Below, one piece after another: positions 46,980 through 55,075 of a stretch of DNA of 64,000 bases (its first letter is position 1; the number at the start of each line of letters is the position of its first letter). Source of the stretch: Lacticaseibacillus pabuli (GTDB lineage Bacteria; Bacillota; Bacilli; Lactobacillales; Lactobacillaceae); the NCBI RefSeq assembly GCF_028736235.1, contig NZ_CP117884.1, forward strand, positions 2,356,001-2,420,000. Reading direction: 5' to 3'. The position numbers and the translations under genes were made by a program. The notes below the pieces were generated by a model, which was given only the letters and a program-made list of their open reading frames with translations, was not told the DNA's origin and ran no database searches.

Positions 46980-48458
46980 TTATTTTAGTGTTTTCAGAAA
47001 AGATGACCATCTTGTTGCAATCGCGTCCTCCGACCATTTTTGTACGGAAGTCTTCGCACCCTGGCCTAATTTTTCCAACCGCTCGGGATGGGTCATCAGT
47101 TCCGTCACGCGGCGTTGCAAGTTGTATTGGTCACTCGGATCAACCAGATAACCGTTGACGCCGTTCTCAATCATTTCTGCCGGGCCATAGTTCACATCGT
47201 AGCTCACGACTGGCACCCCGTGGCTGAGCGCTTCAAGAACCGCCATGGAGAAACCTTCATATTCACTCGTCAGAAGCAGGAGCCCTGCCTCCTCATAGAC
47301 CTCATTCAAGTCCGCCTGGTACCCCCGCAGGCGAATGTAATCCGAAGCGTCACCGCTAGCAATTTGTTCGCGTAGCTTGCGCGATTCGTTGAAGTTATCC
47401 CAGTTCTCTTCGTAGCCCCAGATGTCGAGTGTGACGGCCGGATTTTTGGCATGAGCGGCAATCACACTTGCAATGGCATGACTGAGTTGCTTCAGCGGCG
47501 TTACCCGGGCAACGGCTATCACACGTGTTGGCACGTGTTTTGTTCCCCGTGGTGCGTTCACAAGTTCATCGGGCACAAAGGACGGCGGGATGGCAACACC
47601 GGGGATGGTCACATCGCGTGCGTGCACATCTGCGACCTCACGCTTGGTTGCGGCCACGAAACCCGTAAAGGACTTGGGTGACCGGAAGGCGTCTTCAAAA
47701 TTCTTGAACATGTCGCCATCTGGTTTGCCATTCGTGGTGAAAATCGAGTGCAACATCATGATCCGCTTGGCTGGCACTTGCATCGCCAAAAAGGCCTGCA
47801 CCGCAACATCATCGCGATCTGCAAACAGGACGGGGGCTGGGTCGGCCACAACGAGGTGGTCGAGAAAGAATGCAAACAATTGGTCTTCATTATCGAACTG
47901 ATAGCCACGCTCCTCATAATCGAGTTGAATGAGGGTTAACACGGGCACATTGCCCTCACCGCCGCGATAGTGATAGGTCAGAATCTGGGCGCCGCTATCA
48001 TTGCGGTACGAGCGGGTAATCAGCTTGCCGCCGTCATCAAAATACTCTGAATAGGACAATTGGTTCCGAAAATAGTAGTCGCGTCGGTCCGTAAACCCGA
48101 ACTGGTCGCGATAATCGACATAGTTAATCAACCCCGCCTGTTCATGTAGCACAACGCGCGGCTTTTTATCGACAGTCACGGTATCACCAGCAAACGGCAT
48201 TTGGGAAATCTTGCGTCGGAGTTGGTTGATTTTGCTGGCGGGCACTGGCCGATCCAACTGCTGAAAATAGCCAAACATGTTCACGACGGCATCAGACAGG
48301 TCGAGCTTAGCCAGCACCGCACCTTGGGCAAAGTCGTATTGTCTCGTCACTATTTTGACCGCCTGGCCGAGCTTCAGGAACAAGCGGCGACGCTGAATAA
48401 TTGATTTTTCAATCGCTGAGGTCAGCTCATCGATGTTGCTGGTCACAAAATAATTCAT
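46980..48458 (-). CDS. GT4-family glycosyltransferase (TagE/GtfA-like)
   Basis: 492 residues, GT-B fold. The N-terminal half resembles poly(glycerol-phosphate) alpha-glucosyltransferases and SRR-protein GtfA (IEKSIIQRRRLFLKLGQAVKIVTRQYD). The C-terminal half has VIAVARVTPLKQLSHAI and the EX7E nucleotide-sugar site EYEGFSMAVLEALSHGVPVVSYD. It may glycosylate teichoic acid or the adjacent Thr/Ser-rich surface proteins; the position beside the trio makes the latter attractive but unproven. GGGAG precedes ATG. Monocistronic. Confidence 0.82.
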   Translation of the reverse strand: MNYFVTSNIDELTSAIEKSIIQRRRLFLKLGQAVKIVTRQYDFAQGAVLAKLDLSDAVVNMFGYFQQLDRPVPASKINQLRRKISQMPFAGDTVTVDKKPRVVLHEQAGLINYVDYRDQFGFTDRRDYYFRNQLSYSEYFDDGGKLITRSYRNDSGAQILTYHYRGGEGNVPVLTLIQLDYEERGYQFDNEDQLFAFFLDHLVVADPAPVLFADRDDVAVQAFLAMQVPAKRIMMLHSIFTTNGKPDGDMFKNFEDAFRSPKSFTGFVAATKREVADVHARDVTIPGVAIPPSFVPDELVNAPRGTKHVPTRVIAVARVTPLKQLSHAIASVIAAHAKNPAVTLDIWGYEENWDNFNESRKLREQIASGDASDYIRLRGYQADLNEVYEEAGLLLLTSEYEGFSMAVLEALSHGVPVVSYDVNYGPAEMIENGVNGYLVDPSDQYNLQRRVTELMTHPERLEKLGQGAKTSVQKWSEDAIATRWSSFLKTLK

Positions 48459-48633
48459 ACGCGGCTCCCTTACCTATCCAGGCGAAATTGCTAACAAAAT
48501 CTCATTAGGTTTAGTTTACCACCCACCCATTAACTTGTAGCAGAACTGCATCAGTTAATGTAGCCAAGACCTGTTGGCGCGCCGCGTTAGTCCTATAATA
48601 GAAGTAACAGCATTCACGAAAGGAAGAATTAAG

Positions 48634-49524
48634 ATGGAACGACTAGGCTTTATTGGCACCGGTGTGATGGGAACAGGTATCATCAACAATTTACTCAAGG
48701 CAGGCTATGAGGTGACGGTATACAACCGTACGAAGGCACACGCGCAGGGTCTCCTCGATGCCGGCGCTCGGTGGGCTGACACGCCCGCGAAAGTCGCGGC
48801 AGACACTGCCATCACCTTCAGCATGGTGGGCTTCCCGCAGGACGTTGAAGACATCTACTTTGGTGAACACAGCATTCTCGCTGGCGCCAAGCCGGGTAGC
48901 CTGGTCGTTGACATGACCACGAGTACACCAACCTTAGCCAAGCGGATCTCTGCGGCAGCTGCTGAACGCGGCATCACCGCACTGGACTCCCCAGTTTCCG
49001 GCGGTGATATTGGTGCTAAAGAAGGCACGCTGACCATCATGGTGGGCGGCGACGCGGCTGCCATGCCGCAGCTTGAACCCATCTACAAAATCATTGGGAG
49101 CGCCTACCACTACTTTGGTGAAGCCGGTAGCGGTCAGCACGCCAAGATGGCCAACCAGATTATGATTGCCGGAACCATGACGGGTATGAGCGAGTTACTC
49201 GTTTACGCGAACGCAGCGGGACTGAACCTTCAGGATGTCCTGGCAACCGTTGGCGCCGGCTCTGCCGCTAACTGGTCATTAACCAATTACGCCCCACGCG
49301 TTCTGGCCAATGATTTCACACCTGGCTTCTTCGCCAAGCACTTTCTCAAAGATTTGCGGATTGCCTTAAACGAAGCCGACAGTATGGGGCTGGATTTGCC
49401 AGCTACCAAGACCGCCAAGGATTTATACGAACGCCTTGTGAATGACGGTCATGGCGATGATGGCACACAGGCGCTGGTCAAGCTGTACAAGGGCTGGCAG
49501 GAGATTGCGAATACAATTAAATAG
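48634..49524 (+). CDS. Beta-hydroxyacid dehydrogenase (3-HIBADH family)
   Basis: 296 residues. Rossmann motif FIGTGVMGTGIINNLL at the N-terminus, substrate motif DSPVSGGDIGAKEGTLTIMVGG and catalytic Lys in GQHAKMANQIMIAGTM define the family (3-hydroxyisobutyrate dehydrogenase, tartronate-semialdehyde reductase). Substrate not determinable. AAGGA precedes ATG 48634, and TATAAT lies about 35 nt upstream. Monocistronic. Confidence 0.9.
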   Translation: MERLGFIGTGVMGTGIINNLLKAGYEVTVYNRTKAHAQGLLDAGARWADTPAKVAADTAITFSMVGFPQDVEDIYFGEHSILAGAKPGSLVVDMTTSTPTLAKRISAAAAERGITALDSPVSGGDIGAKEGTLTIMVGGDAAAMPQLEPIYKIIGSAYHYFGEAGSGQHAKMANQIMIAGTMTGMSELLVYANAAGLNLQDVLATVGAGSAANWSLTNYAPRVLANDFTPGFFAKHFLKDLRIALNEADSMGLDLPATKTAKDLYERLVNDGHGDDGTQALVKLYKGWQEIANTIK

Positions 49525-49569
49525 TAGTTCAAGCGGTAGTTGCCATTTGCAACTACCATCTGCACAACA

Positions 49570-49609
49570 AAATGGCGTGTCTCTTTTCATTAAGAGGCAC
49601 GCCATTTTT
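49570..49609. terminator. Bidirectional terminator
   Basis: AAAATGGCGTG.CTCTT / AAGAG.CACGCCATTTTT stem between convergent genes. A second hairpin (GGTAGTTGC/GCAACTACC) lies at 49533-49555. Confidence 0.9.
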
Positions 49610-49611
49610 GA

Positions 49612-51630
49612 CTATTGAATGACCAATTGCACCATCGTCAGTGCGACTAACGGGTGGTCGATCACAATGCAGCCGTCCTCACGTCGGATGAGTGGGACCG
49701 TTGTCGTCCCTTCTCGAGTAATCAGGGTGGCGGTATCCGCCGCAACCGGTTCTGCGGGATGCCAGACAATCTCGTGGTAGTCATCCAAGGTGAAGTTTGC
49801 CAGCCAGAGGGTCATCCCATCTTCGCCCGTGATGACGTTCAGCTTAACATTGGGCATCGCGACAAGGTAATCCAACGGGGCAATCTCTGGTAACAATTGC
49901 TGGTACAACGCCTGTCGGGTGCTGATGTACTGCGACTCCCAGCCATATTTCGGGTCTGCATTCATGGGCATCACAACAATGTGATCATCGATGACTGTGA
50001 GCACATTGCCCAGACGCTCGTGGTTTTGATTATACGCATGGCTCCAGACCGTCACGTTTGCATCAGGCGCATAAGTCACCTGCAAGTAGTCACCCGTGTG
50101 CTGCAGCATGGTGATGCGCGGATTTTCGATACCGTCTGCAGTGTGACCAGTTGCCTCTTCGTAGCTTTGATAACCAGTCCGAACACGGTGCCATTGCGTC
50201 GATTCGATGTGCAACAAATCGCCCAGGTGCCGGTCAACGATTACCGCAGCACTCTCTCCATCCAGTATGACCCGGTGTTGGCCCAGTAACTCCCGAATAG
50301 CTTCGTCATCCATGTTGCGGAGCAGTTGTCCCGAGACCGCCACTAGTTGATGATCCAGGCGCGTGCCCGACTGCCACGGGGTAATAGTCGTGCTAAACCC
50401 GAACATGCTAAGCAGCCCGGCCCAACTAGTTTCTTTTGGCAACAACTCTTCTGGGCCCTTACCCAGCGTGGTGTGAATCGTAAATGACGAGTCCTGATCC
50501 ACCAATACCTGAATGCCACGTGTCTGGCTCATCTGCAAACGCCGTTTACTGACCTTGTCCAAAAAATCGCGACTCTCCGCCAACATTTGTGCGTAACCAT
50601 AGCTCTCATCAATACCGTTCCCCATCATGTCGAACAAATTCAGCAGAATACCTTTTGCCCCAACCAACGCCGCGGTTTCAATCTGGAACTGGGTGAAGCG
50701 GCGCGACTTAACAAATGGTGAATACATATAGTTTTCGAGTTCAGGATAAAAGTCAGCCTGGTCCCCCAAGTAAGCAGCCGTGGTGCGGGTATAGTCTTCA
50801 AACGCGCGCCCATACTTTAGCGGTGCAATTTCGTTATAGGCAGGTAAGTGGGGCCGGGCAATCCGCGGGTGACCTGTGCCACGTTCAGCGTCAAACAACC
50901 CTGCCCAGTCGCGACCTTCAATGGCATGCCAGTCCGGAAAACTCGTCATCTGTGCCAGGTTCGTGTCGGGTGCAACGGCGTGAACGGCCTGTTCAATTTC
51001 GTGGACCGTCTCAATCATTTCCTGACGGGCCACTGATAGGTAAGCAGAACGGGCGGGCGTCGGCTCACCCGGTTGGAGCATCTCCTGAACGAACGCTGCC
51101 CGCGAAATGTCACGTCCTAGCGCCTGTGTGTACAAAGCCATGTGTCGTGGACAGAAGCAACCTAGCTTCAGCGGTGTGTGGTTGTAATGCCGGAAATCAT
51201 CCTCCAGCCACAACTCCTGCGGGTGAATGGTCGCGTACTGAGCATAACGCGCCGCCAAATAGTCCCGCCACTTAGGGTCACCAGGGCACGCAATCGAGGC
51301 CGCCTTTTTGCCATTAATATCCACCAGGGTATCGAACCCAATTGCCGGGTTCACGGTCTGGCCACGGTCGCTGTGCATCATGGTGGTCCAGGGATTCAGG
51401 CTGGTCGTCACACCCATCTTGGCCAGCTGAGCTTGCAAAGGCTTAATGGCGTCGAGCCATACCTGCGTTTGCGCAGCGGTCAGGTGACTGTTGTTCAACT
51501 CCTCGGGATTAATAAAGAAGGCCACGTTATCAATCCGTGCCTCCTTAACGAAACGCATGAGCGCAGCGTCCTTTTCCGGTGTATTCGTGCGGGGATCAAG
51601 TGTGTAGCGCAATGAATAAACAAAACTCAT
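49612..51630 (-). CDS. Glycoside-hydrolase-like TIM-barrel protein
   Basis: 672 residues, cytoplasmic (no signal). The N-terminal half reads as a beta/alpha barrel with WLEDDFRHYNHTP followed by GCFCPRHM, a pattern I associate with uncharacterised GH42-like proteins of Firmicutes; the acidic pair in EDDFR could be catalytic. The rest includes a GATase-like region (LVAVSGQLLRNMDDEAI..) and a beta-rich tail. ATG 51630 has GGAGG 9 nt upstream. A perfect cre stands 39 nt before the start. Substrate unknown; no transporter is adjacent. Confidence 0.65.
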   Translation of the reverse strand: MSFVYSLRYTLDPRTNTPEKDAALMRFVKEARIDNVAFFINPEELNNSHLTAAQTQVWLDAIKPLQAQLAKMGVTTSLNPWTTMMHSDRGQTVNPAIGFDTLVDINGKKAASIACPGDPKWRDYLAARYAQYATIHPQELWLEDDFRHYNHTPLKLGCFCPRHMALYTQALGRDISRAAFVQEMLQPGEPTPARSAYLSVARQEMIETVHEIEQAVHAVAPDTNLAQMTSFPDWHAIEGRDWAGLFDAERGTGHPRIARPHLPAYNEIAPLKYGRAFEDYTRTTAAYLGDQADFYPELENYMYSPFVKSRRFTQFQIETAALVGAKGILLNLFDMMGNGIDESYGYAQMLAESRDFLDKVSKRRLQMSQTRGIQVLVDQDSSFTIHTTLGKGPEELLPKETSWAGLLSMFGFSTTITPWQSGTRLDHQLVAVSGQLLRNMDDEAIRELLGQHRVILDGESAAVIVDRHLGDLLHIESTQWHRVRTGYQSYEEATGHTADGIENPRITMLQHTGDYLQVTYAPDANVTVWSHAYNQNHERLGNVLTVIDDHIVVMPMNADPKYGWESQYISTRQALYQQLLPEIAPLDYLVAMPNVKLNVITGEDGMTLWLANFTLDDYHEIVWHPAEPVAADTATLITREGTTTVPLIRREDGCIVIDHPLVALTMVQLVIQ

Positions 51631-51668
51631 GTCTGGCAACCTCCTGGCGGCAAAGCAACTGGCAATAA

Positions 51669-51682
51669 TGTATCCGATTACA
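51669..51682 (-). promoter_or_regulatory. Perfect cre before the glycoside-hydrolase-like gene
   Basis: Minus strand TGTAATCGGATACA fits TGNAANCGNWNNCA at every fixed position; it sits just after a TAAAAT -10-like hexamer, ideal for CcpA repression. Confidence 0.7.
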
Positions 51683-51712
51683 TTTTACCATGTGGAGGTG
51701 TTCAAAATTTAA

Positions 51713-51745
51713 CAAAAAAGGACATCAGAATGAGTTGATGTCCTT
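51713..51745 (-). terminator. Terminator downstream of copy C
   Basis: AAGGACATCA / TGATGTCCTT stem followed by TTTTTTG on the minus strand. It would end a transcript from the metal-transporter operon after reading through repeat copy C. Confidence 0.85.
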
Positions 51746-51784
51746 AGCTAAGCATATTTCAATGCGTACTGGTGTGTCGAGACT

Positions 51785-51968
51785 GAATGGGCCGGGAGTC
51801 GGTGCGGAGGCAACACTGGTCGGCGTGAAAGTCGAGCTTGCTCGACCAGAAAATATGAGACGTGATTTCCGGCTCATATTTTAGGTGGAAGAGTTTTCCG
51901 AATTTAGAAAACTCTGGAACCGTCTGCACGCGACCAGTGTTGCCGGAGCACCGGCTCCCGGCCCGTTC
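51785..51968 (+). repeat. Structured repeat element, copy C
   Basis: 184-nt third copy, 49 kb from the others. P1 GGGCCGGGAG/CTCCCGGCCC and GGTGC/GCACC; the GGA/GGA loop; P2 GGCAACACTGGTC/GACCAGTGTTGCC; P3 GTCGAG-CTTG-CTCGAC; P4 ATATGAG/CTCATAT; P5 GAGTTTTC/GAAAACTC with loop CGAATTTA; junctions CAGAAA, TTTAGGTGGAA and TGGAACCGTC. All stems differ in sequence from A and B but pair, while junction bases and the CUUG cap persist. It lies 16 nt beyond the permease stop. Confidence 0.75.
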
Positions 51969-51984
51969 AGGCCCCGGCAAACGC

Positions 51985-52779
51985 CTAGCCCTGCTTAATC
52001 TTGTGGTACTGCAACGCCCCGAGGTAAAACAGGCACTCGATGACGGCGATAAAGAACGTCACCGGCCAATTCGTCACATAAGCCAAGGTCAATCCCAGCC
52101 AAACGCCAATCAGGGCGGCAATAACCGAAATCACAATCATCTGTGGCAACGTCCGCCCCAGATATTTAGCCCCTGCACTCGGCAGCGTCAGGAGAATGAA
52201 AACCAGCAGGCTCCCGACAATCTGGGCCCCAGTCGACACGGCAATGGCGAGGATGACGAGGAAGTAAATCGAAATCAGCTCCGTCTTCACCCCATGGGCC
52301 CGGGCGCCGATGGGATCGAAACTATCGAACGCTAGGCTGCGGTACGACAGAAATACCGTGACCAGCACGAAGCTTGCCAAGAGGACCAACTGCCACACTT
52401 CCGTCCGTGAAATCCCAACGATACTCCCAAACAGAATCGAGGTGGCGTAGCTGGAACTGGAGTTGCTCAAGGACAGGAACAAGATCCCCAAGCCGACAAA
52501 CAGGCTCGACACAGCGGAGGTTGAGGCCTCACGCCGCGAAGCCTTCGTCGACATGCGGCCAACCGTTACGGCGGACAGAATCGTAAACAACAGCATCCCC
52601 ACTAGCGGCGAAATGCCAATGAACACCGCAAAGGCAGCACCCGCAAAGCCAATTTCACTCAGCGTGTGCGCCAGAAAACTGGTTTGACGTGCCGTCACGA
52701 ACACGCCAACCACCCCGGCGGCAATCGCGATGAAGGTGCTGGCCAAAAACGCATTTTGCATGAAAGCGTAGTGTAGCAT
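51985..52779 (-). CDS. ABC-3 family metal permease (ZnuB/AdcB-like)
   Basis: 264 residues with about eight helices, the ABC-3 family fold of Zn/Mn uptake permeases (FLAHTLSEIGFAGAAFAVFIG; GSLLVFILLTLPSAGAKYLG). Its ATG overlaps the ATPase stop by one base (TGATG), so the two are coupled. Zinc is likely; manganese or iron possible. Repeat copy C follows directly. Confidence 0.88.
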   Translation of the reverse strand: MLHYAFMQNAFLASTFIAIAAGVVGVFVTARQTSFLAHTLSEIGFAGAAFAVFIGISPLVGMLLFTILSAVTVGRMSTKASRREASTSAVSSLFVGLGILFLSLSNSSSSYATSILFGSIVGISRTEVWQLVLLASFVLVTVFLSYRSLAFDSFDPIGARAHGVKTELISIYFLVILAIAVSTGAQIVGSLLVFILLTLPSAGAKYLGRTLPQMIVISVIAALIGVWLGLTLAYVTNWPVTFFIAVIECLFYLGALQYHKIKQG

Positions 52780-53489
52780 CACTTATCCTCCGTTTCCACG
52801 GTCGGCCGTAGCTCTTTAGGCATCGATTCAGGGTTCATGAAGTCAATCGGCATCAGCGCTGCGCCCTCTTTTTCAATTAGGAGGTACTGTTGCGTGTACT
52901 GCTTGGCCAAATCCATATCATGCGTGATGAACAAAACCGTTAGGTTCATCTTTTGGTTAAGCTCTTTAACTAAATCCATCAGTTCAACCTTGGTGGCAAC
53001 ATCCAAACTCGCGGTGGCTTCATCCAGCACCAAAAAACTTGGGTTATCAATTAGGGCTTGCGCCAAGTACGCCTTTTGCTTTTCACCACCGGATGCCATC
53101 CCCAGGCACTGATTCTGCAGGTGCGTTAAGTGTGTCGCGGCCAGCACCTCGTCCAGGCGCTTTTGTTCAGCAGCAGAATGCCAAGGCACCAGATGCCGCT
53201 GCTGACTCAGCTGCACAAAGGCGCGAATTGTCAGCGGGTACTCGTCATCCAGGTTGCGGAACTGCGGCACGTAGCCCACTTTGACACCGTGTTGCCAGCT
53301 AATCGTGCCAGACGCCGGCGTGAGTTGCCCCATCAGCAGGCGAATCAGCGTCGTTTTGCCCACACCGTTTGGCCCAATCACACTGGTCATGGTCCCCGGC
53401 TGCAGGGCAAAGCTCAGGTTCTTGAACAACTGCCGGTCATTCCAACCGAAATTTAGTTTTGAGACACTCAGGATTGGTTCACTCATCAT
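52779..53489 (-). CDS. Metal ABC transporter ATPase (ZnuC/AdcC-like)
   Basis: 236 residues. Walker A GPNGVGKTT, Q-loop VPQFRNLDD, signature ASGGEKQK (first residue Ala instead of Leu plus M before), Walker B FLVLDEATASLD and switch THD. It energises the permease encoded next. No substrate-binding lipoprotein lies in this operon, so that protein must be encoded elsewhere. Confidence 0.9.
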   Translation of the reverse strand: MMSEPILSVSKLNFGWNDRQLFKNLSFALQPGTMTSVIGPNGVGKTTLIRLLMGQLTPASGTISWQHGVKVGYVPQFRNLDDEYPLTIRAFVQLSQQRHLVPWHSAAEQKRLDEVLAATHLTHLQNQCLGMASGGEKQKAYLAQALIDNPSFLVLDEATASLDVATKVELMDLVKELNQKMNLTVLFITHDMDLAKQYTQQYLLIEKEGAALMPIDFMNPESMPKELRPTVETEDK

Positions 53490-53599
53490 CGTTCCCCATA
53501 AAAGAGGAGGCCGCTAATCACGCCGCGACCCCACTCTGATTGCTATTCGTCTGTAACTTACCAAAAATAAGTGTACGTCTTCTTGGCGAGGCTGTAAAC

Positions 53600-53950
53600 C
53601 TACTGCAACTGGCGTAAATCGTCAGGCAGGTCGTTTGCTGCGGAAAAATCGATGGACACCGTCTTTGGGTGATCCTTTACAATCAGAATCCACGCGTGAC
53701 CAAGAAAGTCCTTCTTGCCCTTGTAGGTAATTGGAAACTCTTGTGCCGGCGCCGCCGTGCCCTGAATCATCATGGCGTATGCCTCGTCATCCGTGAAGTC
53801 ATCAGAGAAAATGATGGCAACGGGTGAGACCACAATCTGGTTCCCCTTGGCCATCAAACCAACGACTTCCCAGATTTGCTTGAGGACTTCGGCTGGGAAG
53901 GCTTTTTCGACCGCTGGACTAACGCGCTTTTTCTTCGTAATTTCGTACAT
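53600..53950 (-). CDS. Small cytoplasmic protein, possibly DUF960
   Basis: 116 residues. VLKQIWEVVGLM and QEFPITYK followed by an acidic beta-rich end weakly resemble DUF960. No catalytic motif. AGGAG precedes ATG. It stands alone between the metal transporter and the aldo/keto reductase. Function unknown. Confidence 0.55.
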   Translation of the reverse strand: MYEITKKKRVSPAVEKAFPAEVLKQIWEVVGLMAKGNQIVVSPVAIIFSDDFTDDEAYAMMIQGTAAPAQEFPITYKGKKDFLGHAWILIVKDHPKTVSIDFSAANDLPDDLRQLQ

Positions 53951-54009
53951 GTTTTTCTCCTAGTGAGTTTGATAGGGTCCATTTTAACAGATTCGGCTCC
54001 TCGCCGCAT

Positions 54010-54047
54010 AAAAACAGGCTCACGCCAACTGACGTGAACCTGTTTGC
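54010..54047 (-). terminator. Terminator of the aldo/keto reductase gene
   Basis: AACAGGTTCACGTCAG..GGCGTGAGCCTGTT stem followed by TTTATG on the minus strand. Confidence 0.85.
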
Positions 54048-54059
54048 AATTTAATCGGT

Positions 54060-54920
54060 TTAGAAGTTAACGGTATCTGGGTCGTTGGCCAAACCAGCAA
54101 CACCGCGCAGACCATCGATGATCTCCATATCATGGTGACTGATCTCGAAGTCAAACAACTGCCCGTTTTCCTCAATCCGTGATGCGTGAACGGACTTTGG
54201 CAGTGGCAGGAAGTCGTTCTGCAGGCTCCACCGCAGAACCAGCTGAGCGACGGACTTGCCGTAGCGTTCCGCCATCTTCTTGAGTTCAGGAACCTGGAAA
54301 ATCTTCCCAGTGCCAAGTGGGCTGTAAGCTTCATTCAGCAGACCGTGCTTGGCATCCCATTCGGTCACCTCTGGCTGCATGTCGCTAGGGTTCAGGAACA
54401 TCTGGTTAACCATTGGCATCGTGTTGGCAGTCTTCTTGAGTTCTTCAAGGTGCTTAACACGGTAGTTGGAAACCCCGATGGCACGCGCCTTACCAGACTT
54501 CAGGATATCTTCCATCGCACGCCAGGTTTCAGCGTTAGCATCCTGCCAGTGATCACGGGTGGCAACCGGGTTACCCCAGTGGATCAGGTACAGGTCAACG
54601 TAGTCCGTTCCCAGTTTGGTCAGGGAGTCATCAATCGCAGCCATTGCCTTGTCGTATGAGTGGCTGTCGTTCCAAAGCTTGGTCGTCAGGAAGAAGTCGT
54701 GACGGTTCAAACCGCTCGCCTTCAAACCATCGCCGACACTCTGCTCGTTGCCGTATGCAGCGGCGGTATCGATGTGACGGTAGCCAGCCTTCAGCGCATC
54801 CTCAACAGACTGCCGTGCAACCTCACCACTTGGCGTTTGCCATGTCCCGAACCCGACGATTGGAATCTCAACACCGTTGCTGAGTTTGTAGGTGTCCGTG
54901 AGCTTAGTTAAATGTGCCAT
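54060..54920 (-). CDS. Aldo/keto reductase
   Basis: 286 residues, TIM-barrel NADPH-dependent reductase of the AKR5-like group. Catalytic tetrad D51, Y56, K81, H114 is complete (IDTAAAYGNE, TTKLWND, LYLIHWG), and GFGTWQTP opens the barrel. It reduces aldehydes or ketones such as methylglyoxal or diketogluconate. AAGGAGG precedes ATG. Monocistronic. Confidence 0.92.
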   Translation of the reverse strand: MAHLTKLTDTYKLSNGVEIPIVGFGTWQTPSGEVARQSVEDALKAGYRHIDTAAAYGNEQSVGDGLKASGLNRHDFFLTTKLWNDSHSYDKAMAAIDDSLTKLGTDYVDLYLIHWGNPVATRDHWQDANAETWRAMEDILKSGKARAIGVSNYRVKHLEELKKTANTMPMVNQMFLNPSDMQPEVTEWDAKHGLLNEAYSPLGTGKIFQVPELKKMAERYGKSVAQLVLRWSLQNDFLPLPKSVHASRIEENGQLFDFEISHHDMEIIDGLRGVAGLANDPDTVNF

Positions 54921-55075
54921 AAATTAAATGTCCTCCTTGGATTTATTATCATAATCACTGTAACACACCCGAGGACCGCAAACGGTGTCTGACGGCCAGA
55001 AAAGTCATTCTGTCCGGGCACCAAAAAGTAACCTACACCGGTGATGAAAGCGGCTTCCGTCAGTTTTGAAACCAG

